Positions 18,629-26,927 of a stretch of 64,000 bases of DNA are shown piece after piece. The stretch lies in NCBI RefSeq assembly GCF_026410925.1, contig NZ_CP112972.1:682001-746000 (forward strand). The letters are read 5' to 3'. The notes beneath the pieces are model-generated. The model saw only the letters and a program-made list of their open reading frames with translations. It did not search any database and had not been told where the DNA came from. Each line of letters starts with the position of its first letter. The first letter of the stretch is position 1. The translations under genes were made by a program, and so were the position numbers. The DNA comes from Halovenus salina (GTDB taxonomy: Archaea; Halobacteriota; Halobacteria; Halobacteriales; Haloarculaceae).

Positions 18629-19620
18629 GCCACCACCTCCTGTTTCGTCGCCTCGCCAAGTACGTTGAGCTTCTGTTCGAACTTCGAGACCGGCAGGTAC
18701 GACAGCTCGGTATTGGCCGTCGCGTAGACGGTATCGTACTCCTCGGAAGGCGTCTGTCCTTCGAACCACTCGATGCGCTCCCGGACCGTCTCCGAGTCCT
18801 CGACAAGCGTGTTCTGCCCGTCGACAATGCCGAGTGCTACGTCGTCGGTCGTCCCGTACTCCTGGGCATTGTAGACGTTGTCGTCGTGGTTCGAGATCAA
18901 GTCAAAGCCAAGTGCCTCGAACTCTGCATCGAGCAGGTGGGCGTAGACGTGTTCGTCGAGTGCGCCCCAGTAGGGGAACACGACCACATCGGCGTCCGTC
19001 GCCGACGCAACAGTGTCGACAGCAGCCGACACCCGCTCGCCGCGCTCGTTGTCGAAGGGGTTCTCGACGAGCGACGGTTCGAGCAAGAAGACCGTCTCGA
19101 CCCCAGCGAAGGCGTCGAGTTCGCCCGCGAGAAAGTCCGCGATAGCAGCGAGGAACTCATCCTCGTCGCCGTAGTAGTCGTCGGTCGCCAAGTCCGCAAG
19201 CGAGTACGGACCCGGCAACACTCCTTGGAGGCTTGTCTCGACGTGGTCGGCAGCCTGGTCGAGTTCGCTCGCGATATCACCGTCGAAGTCAAGCTCGTCG
19301 GTGACGACTGGTTCTCGATAGAAGTTATTGTTGTTGTAGTACCGAACGATGCCGCGCGTCTCGACGCTGTCGTGGACCGCAAGCGGGTGGGCGATGAAGT
19401 CGTCCCACCGACCCTGTCCCTCGACGATACGGTCAAGACCCGTCTCCTGTTGTCGCGCGACGAGTTCCTCGCGCACCTCGGCGTACACCGATTCAATTTC
19501 CTCACTCTCGTTCCCGTCGATGAGATCTTCCCGTTGATTGCCCTTGAGGTCCTGTAGCTGCTCTTTCGACCAGTCCGGCAGCGGATACAGCCCCGGACTC
19601 GTTGCGACGTACTGTGTCAT
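18625..19620 (-). CDS. MetE-like partner protein without zinc ligands
   Basis: A 331-residue TIM-barrel-type protein of the methionine synthase superfamily. Its N-terminal part (TSPGLYPLPDW) and C-terminal part resemble MetE, but the HxC and final Cys that bind zinc are not present; no Cys at all is seen in the barrel. It is the first gene of a pair with the zinc-bearing protein, overlapping by 4 bases. I infer that it is a partner, perhaps binding the methyl donor, in a two-component haloarchaeal methionine synthase. Families of folate-independent core methionine synthases are known in aerobic archaea; which one applies needs alignment. Confidence 0.8.
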   Translation of the reverse strand: MTQYVATSPGLYPLPDWSKEQLQDLKGNQREDLIDGNESEEIESVYAEVREELVARQQETGLDRIVEGQGRWDDFIAHPLAVHDSVETRGIVRYYNNNNFYREPVVTDELDFDGDIASELDQAADHVETSLQGVLPGPYSLADLATDDYYGDEDEFLAAIADFLAGELDAFAGVETVFLLEPSLVENPFDNERGERVSAAVDTVASATDADVVVFPYWGALDEHVYAHLLDAEFEALGFDLISNHDDNVYNAQEYGTTDDVALGIVDGQNTLVEDSETVRERIEWFEGQTPSEEYDTVYATANTELSYLPVSKFEQKLNVLGEATKQEVVA

Positions 19621-19690
19621 GTGTACCAGGATACGAAATGCACTGATATAATATTTGCTATTCTAATATTCCCTATGGTAATATCCAAGG
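19621..19690 (-). promoter_or_regulatory. AT-rich promoter region of the MetE pair
   Basis: Reading the minus strand, an ATATTATAT string lies about 25-35 bases before the ATG at 19620. Just upstream is an imperfect inverted repeat of the form ATATTCC-CTAT-GG(T)AATAT at about 19663-19682. This could be an operator; the symmetry is not perfect and the call is weak. Confidence 0.35.
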
Positions 19691-19750
19691 TGAGCCACAG
19701 CGCTCAGCGGGGAGTGTCTCCGAGAACGACAGTCGGCTCTGGCCAGGTGT

Positions 19751-20443
19751 TCAGCGCTGGCTTTTCCGGAATGTCCGTCGGTCGATAACGTCGCCATCGA
19801 GTTCTTCTGAGGGTGCCTCTGCGAGCACCCACCGGTACTGTTCAACGACGTTCTCAGGGTCGTGACCGCCCGGCCCAGACAAGTCCGTTGCGACGAGTCC
19901 CGGGTCGACGACGCACACGTCGTAGGGCGTATCTGCAGCGAAGCCGCGAGCAACCGCCTCGGCGGTAGCCTTCGAGACCGCATACGAGCCGACCCCCTCT
20001 GATTTCTCTCTGGCGACCATCCCCGAGGAAACGACCAGGCGCGCGTCCTCACTGAGATGCGGAATCGCTTCGCGAAGCGTCGCGAACACGCCCCGGCCGT
20101 TTGTCTTCAGATGATCGTCGTAGGCAGCGTAGCTCTCCTGATGGATAGGAGTTGTCCCGGTCTCGCCGTGATAAACGCCAGCGTTGGCGATGACTCCGTC
20201 GATGCGTCCTCCTTCGGCTGCCGCAACCTCCATTAGGTGTTCGACATCGTACTCGTCACGAACGTCGGCTCGTTTGGTCGTTACCTCCCCACCCGCTTCA
20301 GTGATTGTATCCGCCGTCTCGCGCAGACGTTCTGCATTCCGGCTACAGATGACAACGTGGGCACCGGCAGCCGCGAGGTCAACTGCTACCGCCCGACCGA
20401 TTCCCGTACTCGCTCCAGTAATCACGACAGTCTTTCCGTCCAT
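19751..20443 (-). CDS. SDR-family oxidoreductase
   Basis: A 230-residue short-chain dehydrogenase. It has the nucleotide-binding motif TGASTGIGRA at about residues 9-18, IANAG, and the catalytic YAVSK. It is slightly short compared with typical 250-residue members, with the last helices reduced. A TATA-like string (TACTATAG, minus strand, 20465-20472) about 25 bases before the ATG fits a leaderless transcript. It stands alone between the MetE pair and small zinc-ribbon genes. Substrate cannot be predicted. Confidence 0.8.
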   Translation of the reverse strand: MDGKTVVITGASTGIGRAVAVDLAAAGAHVVICSRNAERLRETADTITEAGGEVTTKRADVRDEYDVEHLMEVAAAEGGRIDGVIANAGVYHGETGTTPIHQESYAAYDDHLKTNGRGVFATLREAIPHLSEDARLVVSSGMVAREKSEGVGSYAVSKATAEAVARGFAADTPYDVCVVDPGLVATDLSGPGGHDPENVVEQYRWVLAEAPSEELDGDVIDRRTFRKSQR

Positions 20444-20566
20444 ACGGTCTATACGGATTCTCCCCTATAGTACCTCCCGGTCTCCACAACAAAGCGTCCG
20501 ACTTGCGTCTGACGGAGATTTATGTAGATGGGTCAGGAGACTGTAGATAAGAGACGTAACTCGGAT

Positions 20567-20719
20567 ATGACTGTCGACAACACCATACTCGGCCGGTGCC
20601 CGAACTGTGACGAACCAATCGCAGAGGCCGAGATGGTCATTGATTACAAGAGCCAGCGGGGTAACCGTGTCACGGCAGCCACGTGTCCGTCGTGTGTTAC
20701 CGTTGTCACTGTAGTCTGA
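20567..20719 (+). CDS. Small zinc-ribbon protein
   Basis: A 50-residue protein with two CxxC pairs (CPNC and CPSC) that would bind one zinc ion. A TTTATG box at 20519-20524 predicts transcription starting near 20545, so ATG 20567 is preferred over an upstream ATG at 20528 in the same frame. Small haloarchaeal zinc-ribbon proteins are numerous and mostly uncharacterised; a role in regulation or protein contact is possible. Nothing more specific can be read from it. Confidence 0.6.
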   Translation: MTVDNTILGRCPNCDEPIAEAEMVIDYKSQRGNRVTAATCPSCVTVVTVV

Positions 20720-20765
20720 CCCTCATTTCGACCGTCTTTTACTCCACGGTTGCTAATCGACAGCC

Positions 20766-20987
20766 ATGGTCGATAGAGACGAGGTTCTCGAACTCCTCCC
20801 ACATTACGCCGCACTCATCGTCATCGTGCTGGTGGTGATGGGAACGTTCCGGACAGTTGTCGGCAGCCAGAATCCGCTCATCGAGTTCTCACTGGTTGTG
20901 ATACTCGTATTCGGATACCGCCCGCTCGTTGCCCGCATCGACGTGATTCCGACGCCGGCAATCTGGGAGCGCTTCGAGAATCAGTAA
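20766..20987 (+). CDS. Small membrane protein, unknown function
   Basis: A 73-residue protein with two hydrophobic helices at about residues 13-33 and 40-57, separated by a short loop, and a charged C-terminus (RFENQ). I do not recognise the family. It is 46 bases after the small zinc-ribbon gene on the same strand and may be co-transcribed with it. Its stop lies 4 bases before a MITE, so that element forms its 3' flank. Confidence 0.5.
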   Translation: MVDRDEVLELLPHYAALIVIVLVVMGTFRTVVGSQNPLIEFSLVVILVFGYRPLVARIDVIPTPAIWERFENQ

Positions 20988-20991
20988 GTCA

Positions 20992-21100
20992 TAGTGATTG
21001 TTGCGAGTTGTTACCCCCGTCGGGAAACGAGATGCGGGTCTCACGCCGTGAAACACCGAGATTCGCGACGTGGTCACGAAAATAACCGCAACAATCACTA
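20992..21100. mobile_element. MITE copy 1 (109 bp, terminal inverted repeats)
   Basis: The element begins TAGTGATTGTTGCG and ends CGCAACAATCACTA. It contains no protein gene. A second copy of identical length occurs in opposite orientation at 27636-27744, with roughly nine in ten bases matching. The ends fall in TA dinucleotides, as expected for transposons of the IS630/Tc1 type that duplicate TA; because the flanking A and T also match, the exact boundary may be one base wider. No transposase is in the window. It sits exactly between the stop codons of two convergent genes. Confidence 0.85.
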
Positions 21101-21919
21101 TCAGGACAGCCTCTCCTCGGCGCGCTCGACGACGTCCTCCATCTCGCCGTCGACGAGTGCGTTCTCTCCAAGCACCAGACGAAGTCGAGGGCGACCCATC
21201 TCGATTGGAACTTTCTCGGTGTCGAGCAAGCCGTCGGACTCGAGTTGGTTTTTCGTCCGGGAGAACGTCGCCTTGCTGGCGAGTCGGATGTCCTCTCCCC
21301 AGCGACTGATGTCGTACAACAGTTCCCGGTTGTTGGCAGCGACAAGCAGGGCAATTGTCACCTCGTCGAGACCCTTACCGTCACCTCTGGCTACCTCGAG
21401 CACATCGAGGGTGGTGTCGAAATCCTCGACGGCCTGCTCGCTGATGTCTTCAGCCATCGTCTTCCGAACGCGGGACAGTGGTGGCGTCCGCAGCGAGTAG
21501 GAGGTCGACCGCTCCCAGCGACGGCTGTACTTCTCGTGTGTTCCGGTGACGAACGCCTCATCGGTAGCCGATAGTGCTCCGGTACCGTCTCCGCCGTCAA
21601 CGAGGCTGACGAGGAGGCCTGATGTCAGCAGAAGCGACGACCGTGGAACCTCATCGAGCGTCCGGACGGCGAGGCGCTCCTCGTCGACGAGGTCGGCCAG
21701 TCTGCTCGCGACGAGGAAGTCACCGAGTATCGTCTTGAGCGTTGACTCCTCGACGAACAGTCGAACCCTCGGCGTGTCCGGTGTCGACCAGAGTGTACGG
21801 ACCACAGTGCGGACAGTCTCACGCCCGGGATTGACCACATATAATACCTGGTCGGCGGCAGCAAGCCCCTCCTCAACTATCTTGTCGAGTGTCACGTCGT
21901 GCATGTCAGTGAACGTCAT
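21101..21919 (-). CDS. tbsP: Transcriptional regulator TbsP-like
   Basis: A 272-residue protein matching the haloarchaeal TbsP regulator family as I remember it (formerly DUF5821). The N-terminal half (about 1-130) is an alpha/beta sensor-like domain; the C-terminal half holds a winged helix including SKATFSRTKNQLESDGLLD and ending in the wing-like GRPRLRLVLG. TbsP is described as a regulator of central carbon metabolism genes acting with TrmB. The stop codon directly adjoins the MITE end, so the native 3' untranslated region has been replaced by the element. ATG 21919 was chosen; a second ATG lies six codons inside. Confidence 0.82.
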   Translation of the reverse strand: MTFTDMHDVTLDKIVEEGLAAADQVLYVVNPGRETVRTVVRTLWSTPDTPRVRLFVEESTLKTILGDFLVASRLADLVDEERLAVRTLDEVPRSSLLLTSGLLVSLVDGGDGTGALSATDEAFVTGTHEKYSRRWERSTSYSLRTPPLSRVRKTMAEDISEQAVEDFDTTLDVLEVARGDGKGLDEVTIALLVAANNRELLYDISRWGEDIRLASKATFSRTKNQLESDGLLDTEKVPIEMGRPRLRLVLGENALVDGEMEDVVERAEERLS

Positions 21920-22040
21920 CGATTGTCACGCCGTAGCACTCCATACCACTTAATTTTATCTAATTTTGAGTGAATCTAGACTGTAAATTTGTGTTGTGGT
22001 GCGGTTTCTGGGCAGGTGGGGTGCCACGTCGGCAAAACTG

Positions 22041-22048
22041 TTATTATA
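22041..22048 (+). promoter_or_regulatory. TATA box for zinc-ribbon gene
   Basis: TTATTATA centred about 27 bases before ATG 22072, consistent with a leaderless transcript. The region 21920-22040 is AT-rich and also carries the promoter of the divergent tbsP-like gene. Confidence 0.55.
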
Positions 22049-22071
22049 GCGTCTCCCCGAGAGGTCGCTAG

Positions 22072-22269
22072 ATGGGACAGTACTGCCTCGATTGTGGTGA
22101 GACCGCGATGAACGGAGATCAGTTCTGTTACTACTGTGGGGAGTCGCTTTCTTCGGGGGCGAGAGACGCCACAACCGAGCCTACAGACGGGCAGTGTGTT
22201 ACCTGCGGGGCGAGTGTCGACGGCGACGACAGCTACTGCTATCGCTGTGGGACACAGCTCCGGGCGTAA
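22072..22269 (+). CDS. Double zinc-ribbon protein
   Basis: A 65-residue protein with four CxxC knuckles: CLDC, CYYC, CVTC and CYRC. They form two zinc ribbons in tandem separated by an acidic Thr/Glu linker. Proteins of this design are widespread in haloarchaea with no defined function; nucleic-acid or protein binding is plausible. It has its own TATA box and is followed by a convergent cupin gene. Confidence 0.7.
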   Translation: MGQYCLDCGETAMNGDQFCYYCGESLSSGARDATTEPTDGQCVTCGASVDGDDSYCYRCGTQLRA

Positions 22270-22302
22270 CCAGCCCAGTTGCCGGGACGAGGTGACGCTG
22301 GC

Positions 22303-22677
22303 TCACCCTTGGACGCCACGGGGTTCCCACTGTGACTCTTCGGCCTGTTCGGTATTTTCTGGCGCACTCACAAGGACGAATGAGCTCTCTTCGTCGCCGT
22401 TTCGAATCTGCCGTGTCGCGGCAGGTGGAATCCAGACCGCGTCACCGCTGACCATCGGAACGTCCTCCTCGTCGATACGGACAGTCGCCTCCCCATCGAC
22501 GAGGATGTACACCTCTTCGTGGCCGTCGTCAGTGTGGTCGTGTGGCTTCCCCTTCCAGTCTGGGTCACACCGAACCATCGTGACGCCAACCTGGCGACAG
22601 TCGAGAGGGTCGCCGAGGAAGTGCATCGCGTCAGAGACTTTCTCGACATCGTCGGTGTTGACCTTCGAGTAGCTCAT
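22303..22677 (-). CDS. Cupin-domain protein
   Basis: A 124-residue single-domain cupin. Motif 1 is visible as PHDHTDDGHEEVYILVDGE and motif 2 as WIPPAATRQIRNG. The His and Glu of motif 1 could bind a metal, but the usual His of motif 2 is replaced (ATRQ), so the metal site is incomplete. The ligand is unknown. It is transcribed alone between a zinc-ribbon gene and menB. Confidence 0.78.
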   Translation of the reverse strand: MSYSKVNTDDVEKVSDAMHFLGDPLDCRQVGVTMVRCDPDWKGKPHDHTDDGHEEVYILVDGEATVRIDEEDVPMVSGDAVWIPPAATRQIRNGDEESSFVLVSAPENTEQAEESQWEPRGVQG

Positions 22678-22789
22678 GTCGTATCTCTACGGGGACCAGG
22701 CATAATTAGTTGGGGTGCTGGCGGTATTTGTCTCGCTCTGTGACAGACCGGACCACCGAACACAAATAGCCGCTGGGCGAAAAAGCGGT

Positions 22790-23683
22790 ATGGTTTCGGA
22801 ACTCTTTGCAGATTCACAGTGGGAGCCTGTCGATGCCTTCGACTTCGAGGATGTCACGTACCACCAGGGGACGGAGGTCCCTGCCGTCAGGATTGCCTTT
22901 GACCGACCGTCCGTGCGCAACGCATTCAGGCCGGAGACGGTCGATGAACTGTACCGGGCGCTCGACCACGCCAGAAAACAGGCAGATATCGGCTGTGTTT
23001 TGCTGACGGGAAACGGCCCGTCATCGAAAGACGGCGGCTGGGCGTTTTGCTCGGGCGGCGACCAGTCGATTCGCGGTGACTCGGGCTACGAGTACGAGGA
23101 CGATGAGGAGCCGGCAGCCGACCAGGGCGTCGGCCGTCTCCACATCCTCGAAGTCCAGCGCCTCATCCGGTTCATGCCAAAGCCCGTCATCTGTGTCGTC
23201 CCTGGCTGGGCGGCAGGCGGCGGCCACTCGCTCCACGTCGTCTGTGACCTCACGCTGGCGAGCCAGGAACACGGAATGTTCAAACAGACCGACGCAGATG
23301 TCGCCTCCTTCGACGGTGGTTTCGGCTCGGCGTATCTCGCCCGGCAGGTCGGCCAGAAGAAGGCCCGTGAGATATTCTTCCTCGGGAAGAGCTACGACGC
23401 CGAGACGGCCCGTGAGATGGGGATGGTCAACGAAGCCGTCCCCCACGACGACCTCGAAGACGTGGCGCTGGAGTGGGCCGATCGGATAACGCGCAAGTCG
23501 CCGATGGCGATACGGATGCTGAAATACGCGTTCAACATGGCCGACGACGGGATGGTCGGCCAGCAGGTCTTCGCCGGCGAGGCCACCCGCCTCGGCTACA
23601 TGACCGACGAAGCTGCCGAAGGCCGCAACGCCTTCAACGAGGGTCGCGAGCCGAACTTCCGACAGTATCCCTGGCACTACTGA
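22790..23683 (+). CDS. menB: 1,4-Dihydroxy-2-naphthoyl-CoA synthase MenB
   Basis: A 297-residue crotonase-fold enzyme that cyclises o-succinylbenzoyl-CoA in menaquinone synthesis. Diagnostic MenB segments are present: the SSKDGGWAFCSGGDQ loop, WAAGGGHSLHVVCDL, and FDGGFGSAYLARQVG. The C-terminus NFRQYPWHY is also typical. ATG 22790 gives the family length; a longer in-frame opening upstream is not supported. A CAAATAG string about 24 bases upstream may be its TATA box. Other men genes are not in the window. Haloarchaea use menaquinone in the respiratory chain. Confidence 0.93.
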   Translation: MVSELFADSQWEPVDAFDFEDVTYHQGTEVPAVRIAFDRPSVRNAFRPETVDELYRALDHARKQADIGCVLLTGNGPSSKDGGWAFCSGGDQSIRGDSGYEYEDDEEPAADQGVGRLHILEVQRLIRFMPKPVICVVPGWAAGGGHSLHVVCDLTLASQEHGMFKQTDADVASFDGGFGSAYLARQVGQKKAREIFFLGKSYDAETAREMGMVNEAVPHDDLEDVALEWADRITRKSPMAIRMLKYAFNMADDGMVGQQVFAGEATRLGYMTDEAAEGRNAFNEGREPNFRQYPWHY

Positions 23684-23762
23684 TATCAGCGCGATAGATG
23701 AACAGGCCGTCGGCCCGCATCCGAGCCAAGCAGTCTTAGGTGTATAGCCCTAACCCAGTTCT

Positions 23763-24761
23763 ATGAACATGCTCGTCGACGGCGAGTGGCGGACAGATGC
23801 GTTCAAATCGACAAACGACGACGGCGAATTTGAGCGCCAGACAACCCCGTTCCGGGACCAGATTCGCGACGACCCCGAGGCACGCTTCCAGCCCGAGACG
23901 GGCCGGTATCACCTCTATGTCTGTAACGCCTGTCCGTGGGCACACCGGACACTGCTCGCGCGCTCGCTCAACGGCCTCGAAGATGTCATCTCGGTCGACT
24001 ACGTCGACCCCTTCCGCGACGAGGGCGGCTGGCAGTTCACCCCCGAGAAGGAGGGTTGCACCGAGGACTCGCTGTACGGCAGCGATTACCTCCGAGAGCT
24101 GTACGCCGAGGCCGACCCCGATGCGACCTGTCGGGTGACCGTTCCTGTCCTCTGGGACAAGAAAGAGGAGACCATCGTGAACAACGAGTCCGCGGAGATT
24201 CTCCGCATGCTCGACACCGAGTTCGGCGAGTACGGTACGGATATCGACCTCTATCCGGAGGGATACCAGGAAGAGGTCGACCAGCTCATCGAAGATATCT
24301 ACGAGCCGATAAACAACGGCGTCTATCGGGCTGGCTTCGCCAAGTCACAGGAGGCCTACGACGAGGCCGTGACGGAACTGTTCGACGCGCTCGATTACTA
24401 CGACGAACTGCTCGCCGACCAGCGATATCTCGCCGGTGACCGGCTGACTGAGGCTGACATCTGTCTGTTCACGACCTTGGTTCGATTCGACCAGGTGTAT
24501 CACACCCACTTCATGTGTAACAGGCAGTTCATCCACCAGTACGACACCCTCTGGCCGTATCTCCGGGACCTCTATCAGACGCCCGGCGTCGGCGAGACTG
24601 TCGTGATGGACCACATCAAAGAACACTACTACACAACCCATCCGGACGTGACGCCGACGCGCATCATCGCGACCGGGCCGGAGCTCGATTTCGACCAGCC
24701 CCACGAGAGAGACGAGCTTCCGGGGGGACCGCCGAGCGAACTGGTTTCGCCAACGCAGTAG
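23763..24761 (+). CDS. Glutathionyl-hydroquinone reductase-like (Xi-class GST) protein
   Basis: A 332-residue protein of the Xi-class glutathione S-transferase family (YqjG/EcfG/PcpF type). The active site CNACPWAHR puts Cys54 and Cys57 in the thioredoxin-fold domain; Cys57 is the likely nucleophile. A helical C-terminal domain follows (RYLAGDRLTEADICLFTTL). Haloarchaea use gamma-glutamylcysteine rather than glutathione, so the physiological thiol is probably different from the family name. The gene stands alone with its own upstream region, 79 bases after menB; a link to quinone chemistry is possible but unproven. Confidence 0.85.
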   Translation: MNMLVDGEWRTDAFKSTNDDGEFERQTTPFRDQIRDDPEARFQPETGRYHLYVCNACPWAHRTLLARSLNGLEDVISVDYVDPFRDEGGWQFTPEKEGCTEDSLYGSDYLRELYAEADPDATCRVTVPVLWDKKEETIVNNESAEILRMLDTEFGEYGTDIDLYPEGYQEEVDQLIEDIYEPINNGVYRAGFAKSQEAYDEAVTELFDALDYYDELLADQRYLAGDRLTEADICLFTTLVRFDQVYHTHFMCNRQFIHQYDTLWPYLRDLYQTPGVGETVVMDHIKEHYYTTHPDVTPTRIIATGPELDFDQPHERDELPGGPPSELVSPTQ

Positions 24762-24893
24762 AGACGAGCACGAATTCAGTCACCCAGTCCAAATCAAGCG
24801 GGGACCGCATTCACAGCGAAGAGAAATATGGGACAGATACGCGTCAGCACGACCAGCTTTATCTGAGCAACCACCAAACAATCGAGAGTCGGG

Positions 24894-26579
24894 ATGATTA
24901 CGTCGTGGTATCTTCCGCTGGTCTTGCTCGCCGCCGCCGTCGGTGTTGGTCTCGCGCTGTTCGCCTGGCGTGCGCGAGAGGCCCCAGGAGTGAGAGCACT
25001 GTCGGCCCTGGCTTTGGCTGCTTCACTGTGGACGCTCGCGGAAGGGCTGACCGTTGCAGTTGGTAACTACGGAGCGATGGTGTTCTGGACACGGGTGGCG
25101 TTTGTCCTGTCAGCGGTCGCACCGGCGGCCTGGTTTGCGTTCGCCCTCAGATACACGGGCATTCACGCTCCCGGTCGAACGCTTGTTGCACTGCTGGGCG
25201 TTGAGCCCCTCGCAGCGGCCTTGCTTGTGTGGACAAACAACGACCTGATATGGAGAGAGACAACAATCACCAGCGTCGGTGGCGGGTTCAACGTCGTCAC
25301 ACACGAGTACGGTCTCGGTTACTGGGGCCACCAGGTATTTGTCTACGTCCTCCTCGTGGCGGGAATGTCGCTCGTCTTTCGGACAGTGTTACGGCAAAGC
25401 CAGCGCGTTCGCCTACAGGGGACGGTGTTGTTGATGGCGATTGCGGTTCCGGGGGTGTTGAACGCAGCGACGGTTCTCGGCCCGATCCGCTCGGCGTTTG
25501 ACGCCGCTGGGATAGGCTACATCCTTGCAGCCCTTGGAATCGCTGTCGTAGTCCTTGAACCCGAATTCGCACGCGTCGCGCCGGCGACCCGTGACGCCGG
25601 GCGAGAGGCGGTCCTTTCGGAACTCGACGACGCCATCCTCATGCTCGACAACGAGGGCCGGATTATCGACCACAACCCTGCGGCCACGACCCTGTTCGAC
25701 CTCGACAGCGCAGTGCTCGGGACTCAGCTCTCGGCCGTCCACCCCGAGCTGGCACAGCAGGTGGCAGGCCACGAGAGCCAGGAGACGGTCACATTGGAGC
25801 AAGACGGGAAACAGCGATATTTCGACCTGCAGATTGCCGAGCTGACGGGTGCCTACGGTGTCTTCTCGGGAACAGTCGTGAGTCTTAGAGATGTCTCCCG
25901 TCGGCGACAGCGCGAACAGCGCCTGGATGTCTTGAACCGGATACTCCGACACAACATCCGCAACGAGCTGAACGTCGTTCGGGGGAAAATAGAGCTATCG
26001 AAGATGCAACTGGACGGCGAGACTGAACTCCTCGGCGATGCAATCGAGAGCCTGGACGACGTGGTGGCACGGAGTAACAAAGTCGGTCGGATCTCGCGCC
26101 TTCTCGACGCAGACGAGGACGGCGCGCTCGATATAGCGACAGAACTCAAAGGCGAGTTCGGAACCAAGGCGAGCCGTCACGACGGCACCGTCGTCGTCGA
26201 GCTCCCGGACCAACTCGACGTTGCTGGAGGACCGTCGCTGGTCGCCGCCTTCGAGGAACTGGTCACGAACGGGCTCGTTCATACTGACACCGAAAACCCA
26301 ACTGTAACACTCCGATACGACGACCAGGCGAGTGACGATACGCACGCTGTTATCGCCGTCGAAGACAACGGCCCGGGTATCGACCAACAGGAGAGAGAGA
26401 CAATTACCGAGGGTGAGGAGACCCCCCTCAAACACACGAGCGGCGTCGGGCTGTGGCTGGTCAACTGGCTGGTCATGCGCGCTGGCGGAACCCTCTCGTT
26501 CGAGAACACCGAGACAGGCTGTCGCGTCGGAGTCCGGTTGCCCCGGGCATCAAAGGAGAGAGACGGCGACGCCGGGTAA
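24894..26579 (+). CDS. Membrane sensor histidine kinase (7TM-PAS-HATPase)
   Basis: A 561-residue sensor kinase. Residues 1-225 carry seven hydrophobic helices typical of the haloarchaeal 7TM N-terminal kinase domain. A PAS domain spans about 240-345 (AILMLDNEGRIIDHNPAA). The phosphoacceptor His353 is in RILRHNIRNELN, followed by the ATPase domain with the N box FEELVTNGLVH, G1 DNGPGI and G2 TSGVGLWLVNW. No response regulator gene is adjacent, as is usual for haloarchaeal orphan kinases. The signal is unknown. Confidence 0.9.
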   Translation: MITSWYLPLVLLAAAVGVGLALFAWRAREAPGVRALSALALAASLWTLAEGLTVAVGNYGAMVFWTRVAFVLSAVAPAAWFAFALRYTGIHAPGRTLVALLGVEPLAAALLVWTNNDLIWRETTITSVGGGFNVVTHEYGLGYWGHQVFVYVLLVAGMSLVFRTVLRQSQRVRLQGTVLLMAIAVPGVLNAATVLGPIRSAFDAAGIGYILAALGIAVVVLEPEFARVAPATRDAGREAVLSELDDAILMLDNEGRIIDHNPAATTLFDLDSAVLGTQLSAVHPELAQQVAGHESQETVTLEQDGKQRYFDLQIAELTGAYGVFSGTVVSLRDVSRRRQREQRLDVLNRILRHNIRNELNVVRGKIELSKMQLDGETELLGDAIESLDDVVARSNKVGRISRLLDADEDGALDIATELKGEFGTKASRHDGTVVVELPDQLDVAGGPSLVAAFEELVTNGLVHTDTENPTVTLRYDDQASDDTHAVIAVEDNGPGIDQQERETITEGEETPLKHTSGVGLWLVNWLVMRAGGTLSFENTETGCRVGVRLPRASKERDGDAG

Positions 26580-26688
26580 TCCGACAAAACCAGATGACGC
26601 CCTAACTAGTTAGTACCCCCAGTAGCTTTGTATACTAACAGGATTGGTAGAGAACTGAGGTGGCTCGGGCTGTTATGTTGTAATAACG

Positions 26689-26865
26689 ATGAACGAGTTT
26701 GACGAAATCATGGATGAGTTCGAATCGACAATGGACGAATTCGAAGAAGCCTACGAGGCCTACGAGTCGGAGATGGAAACGTTCGGAACGCTCATGGAGG
26801 CCTCGGCTAGCGAGGTATCTTCGCCCGAGACAGCCAGCGGCGTTGTACCTGCTGGTGCCGACTGA
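26689..26865 (+). CDS. Possible small acidic coiled-coil protein
   Basis: A 58-residue reading frame from ATG 26689 to TGA 26865. It is very acidic with a regular FDEI-MDEF-ESTMDEF-EEAYEAY pattern, suggesting an amphipathic helix. The strong acidic bias matches native haloarchaeal proteins. It lies 62 bases before the XRE regulator gene on the same strand. No family is recognised. It could be a regulator partner or a chance frame. Confidence 0.45.
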   Translation: MNEFDEIMDEFESTMDEFEEAYEAYESEMETFGTLMEASASEVSSPETASGVVPAGAD

Positions 26866-26927
26866 CAACCGTATCGCCGTCCCCTGGTCACCGGTACACT
26901 TTTCCGCTAAACGAGAGGCCCTTTGGT

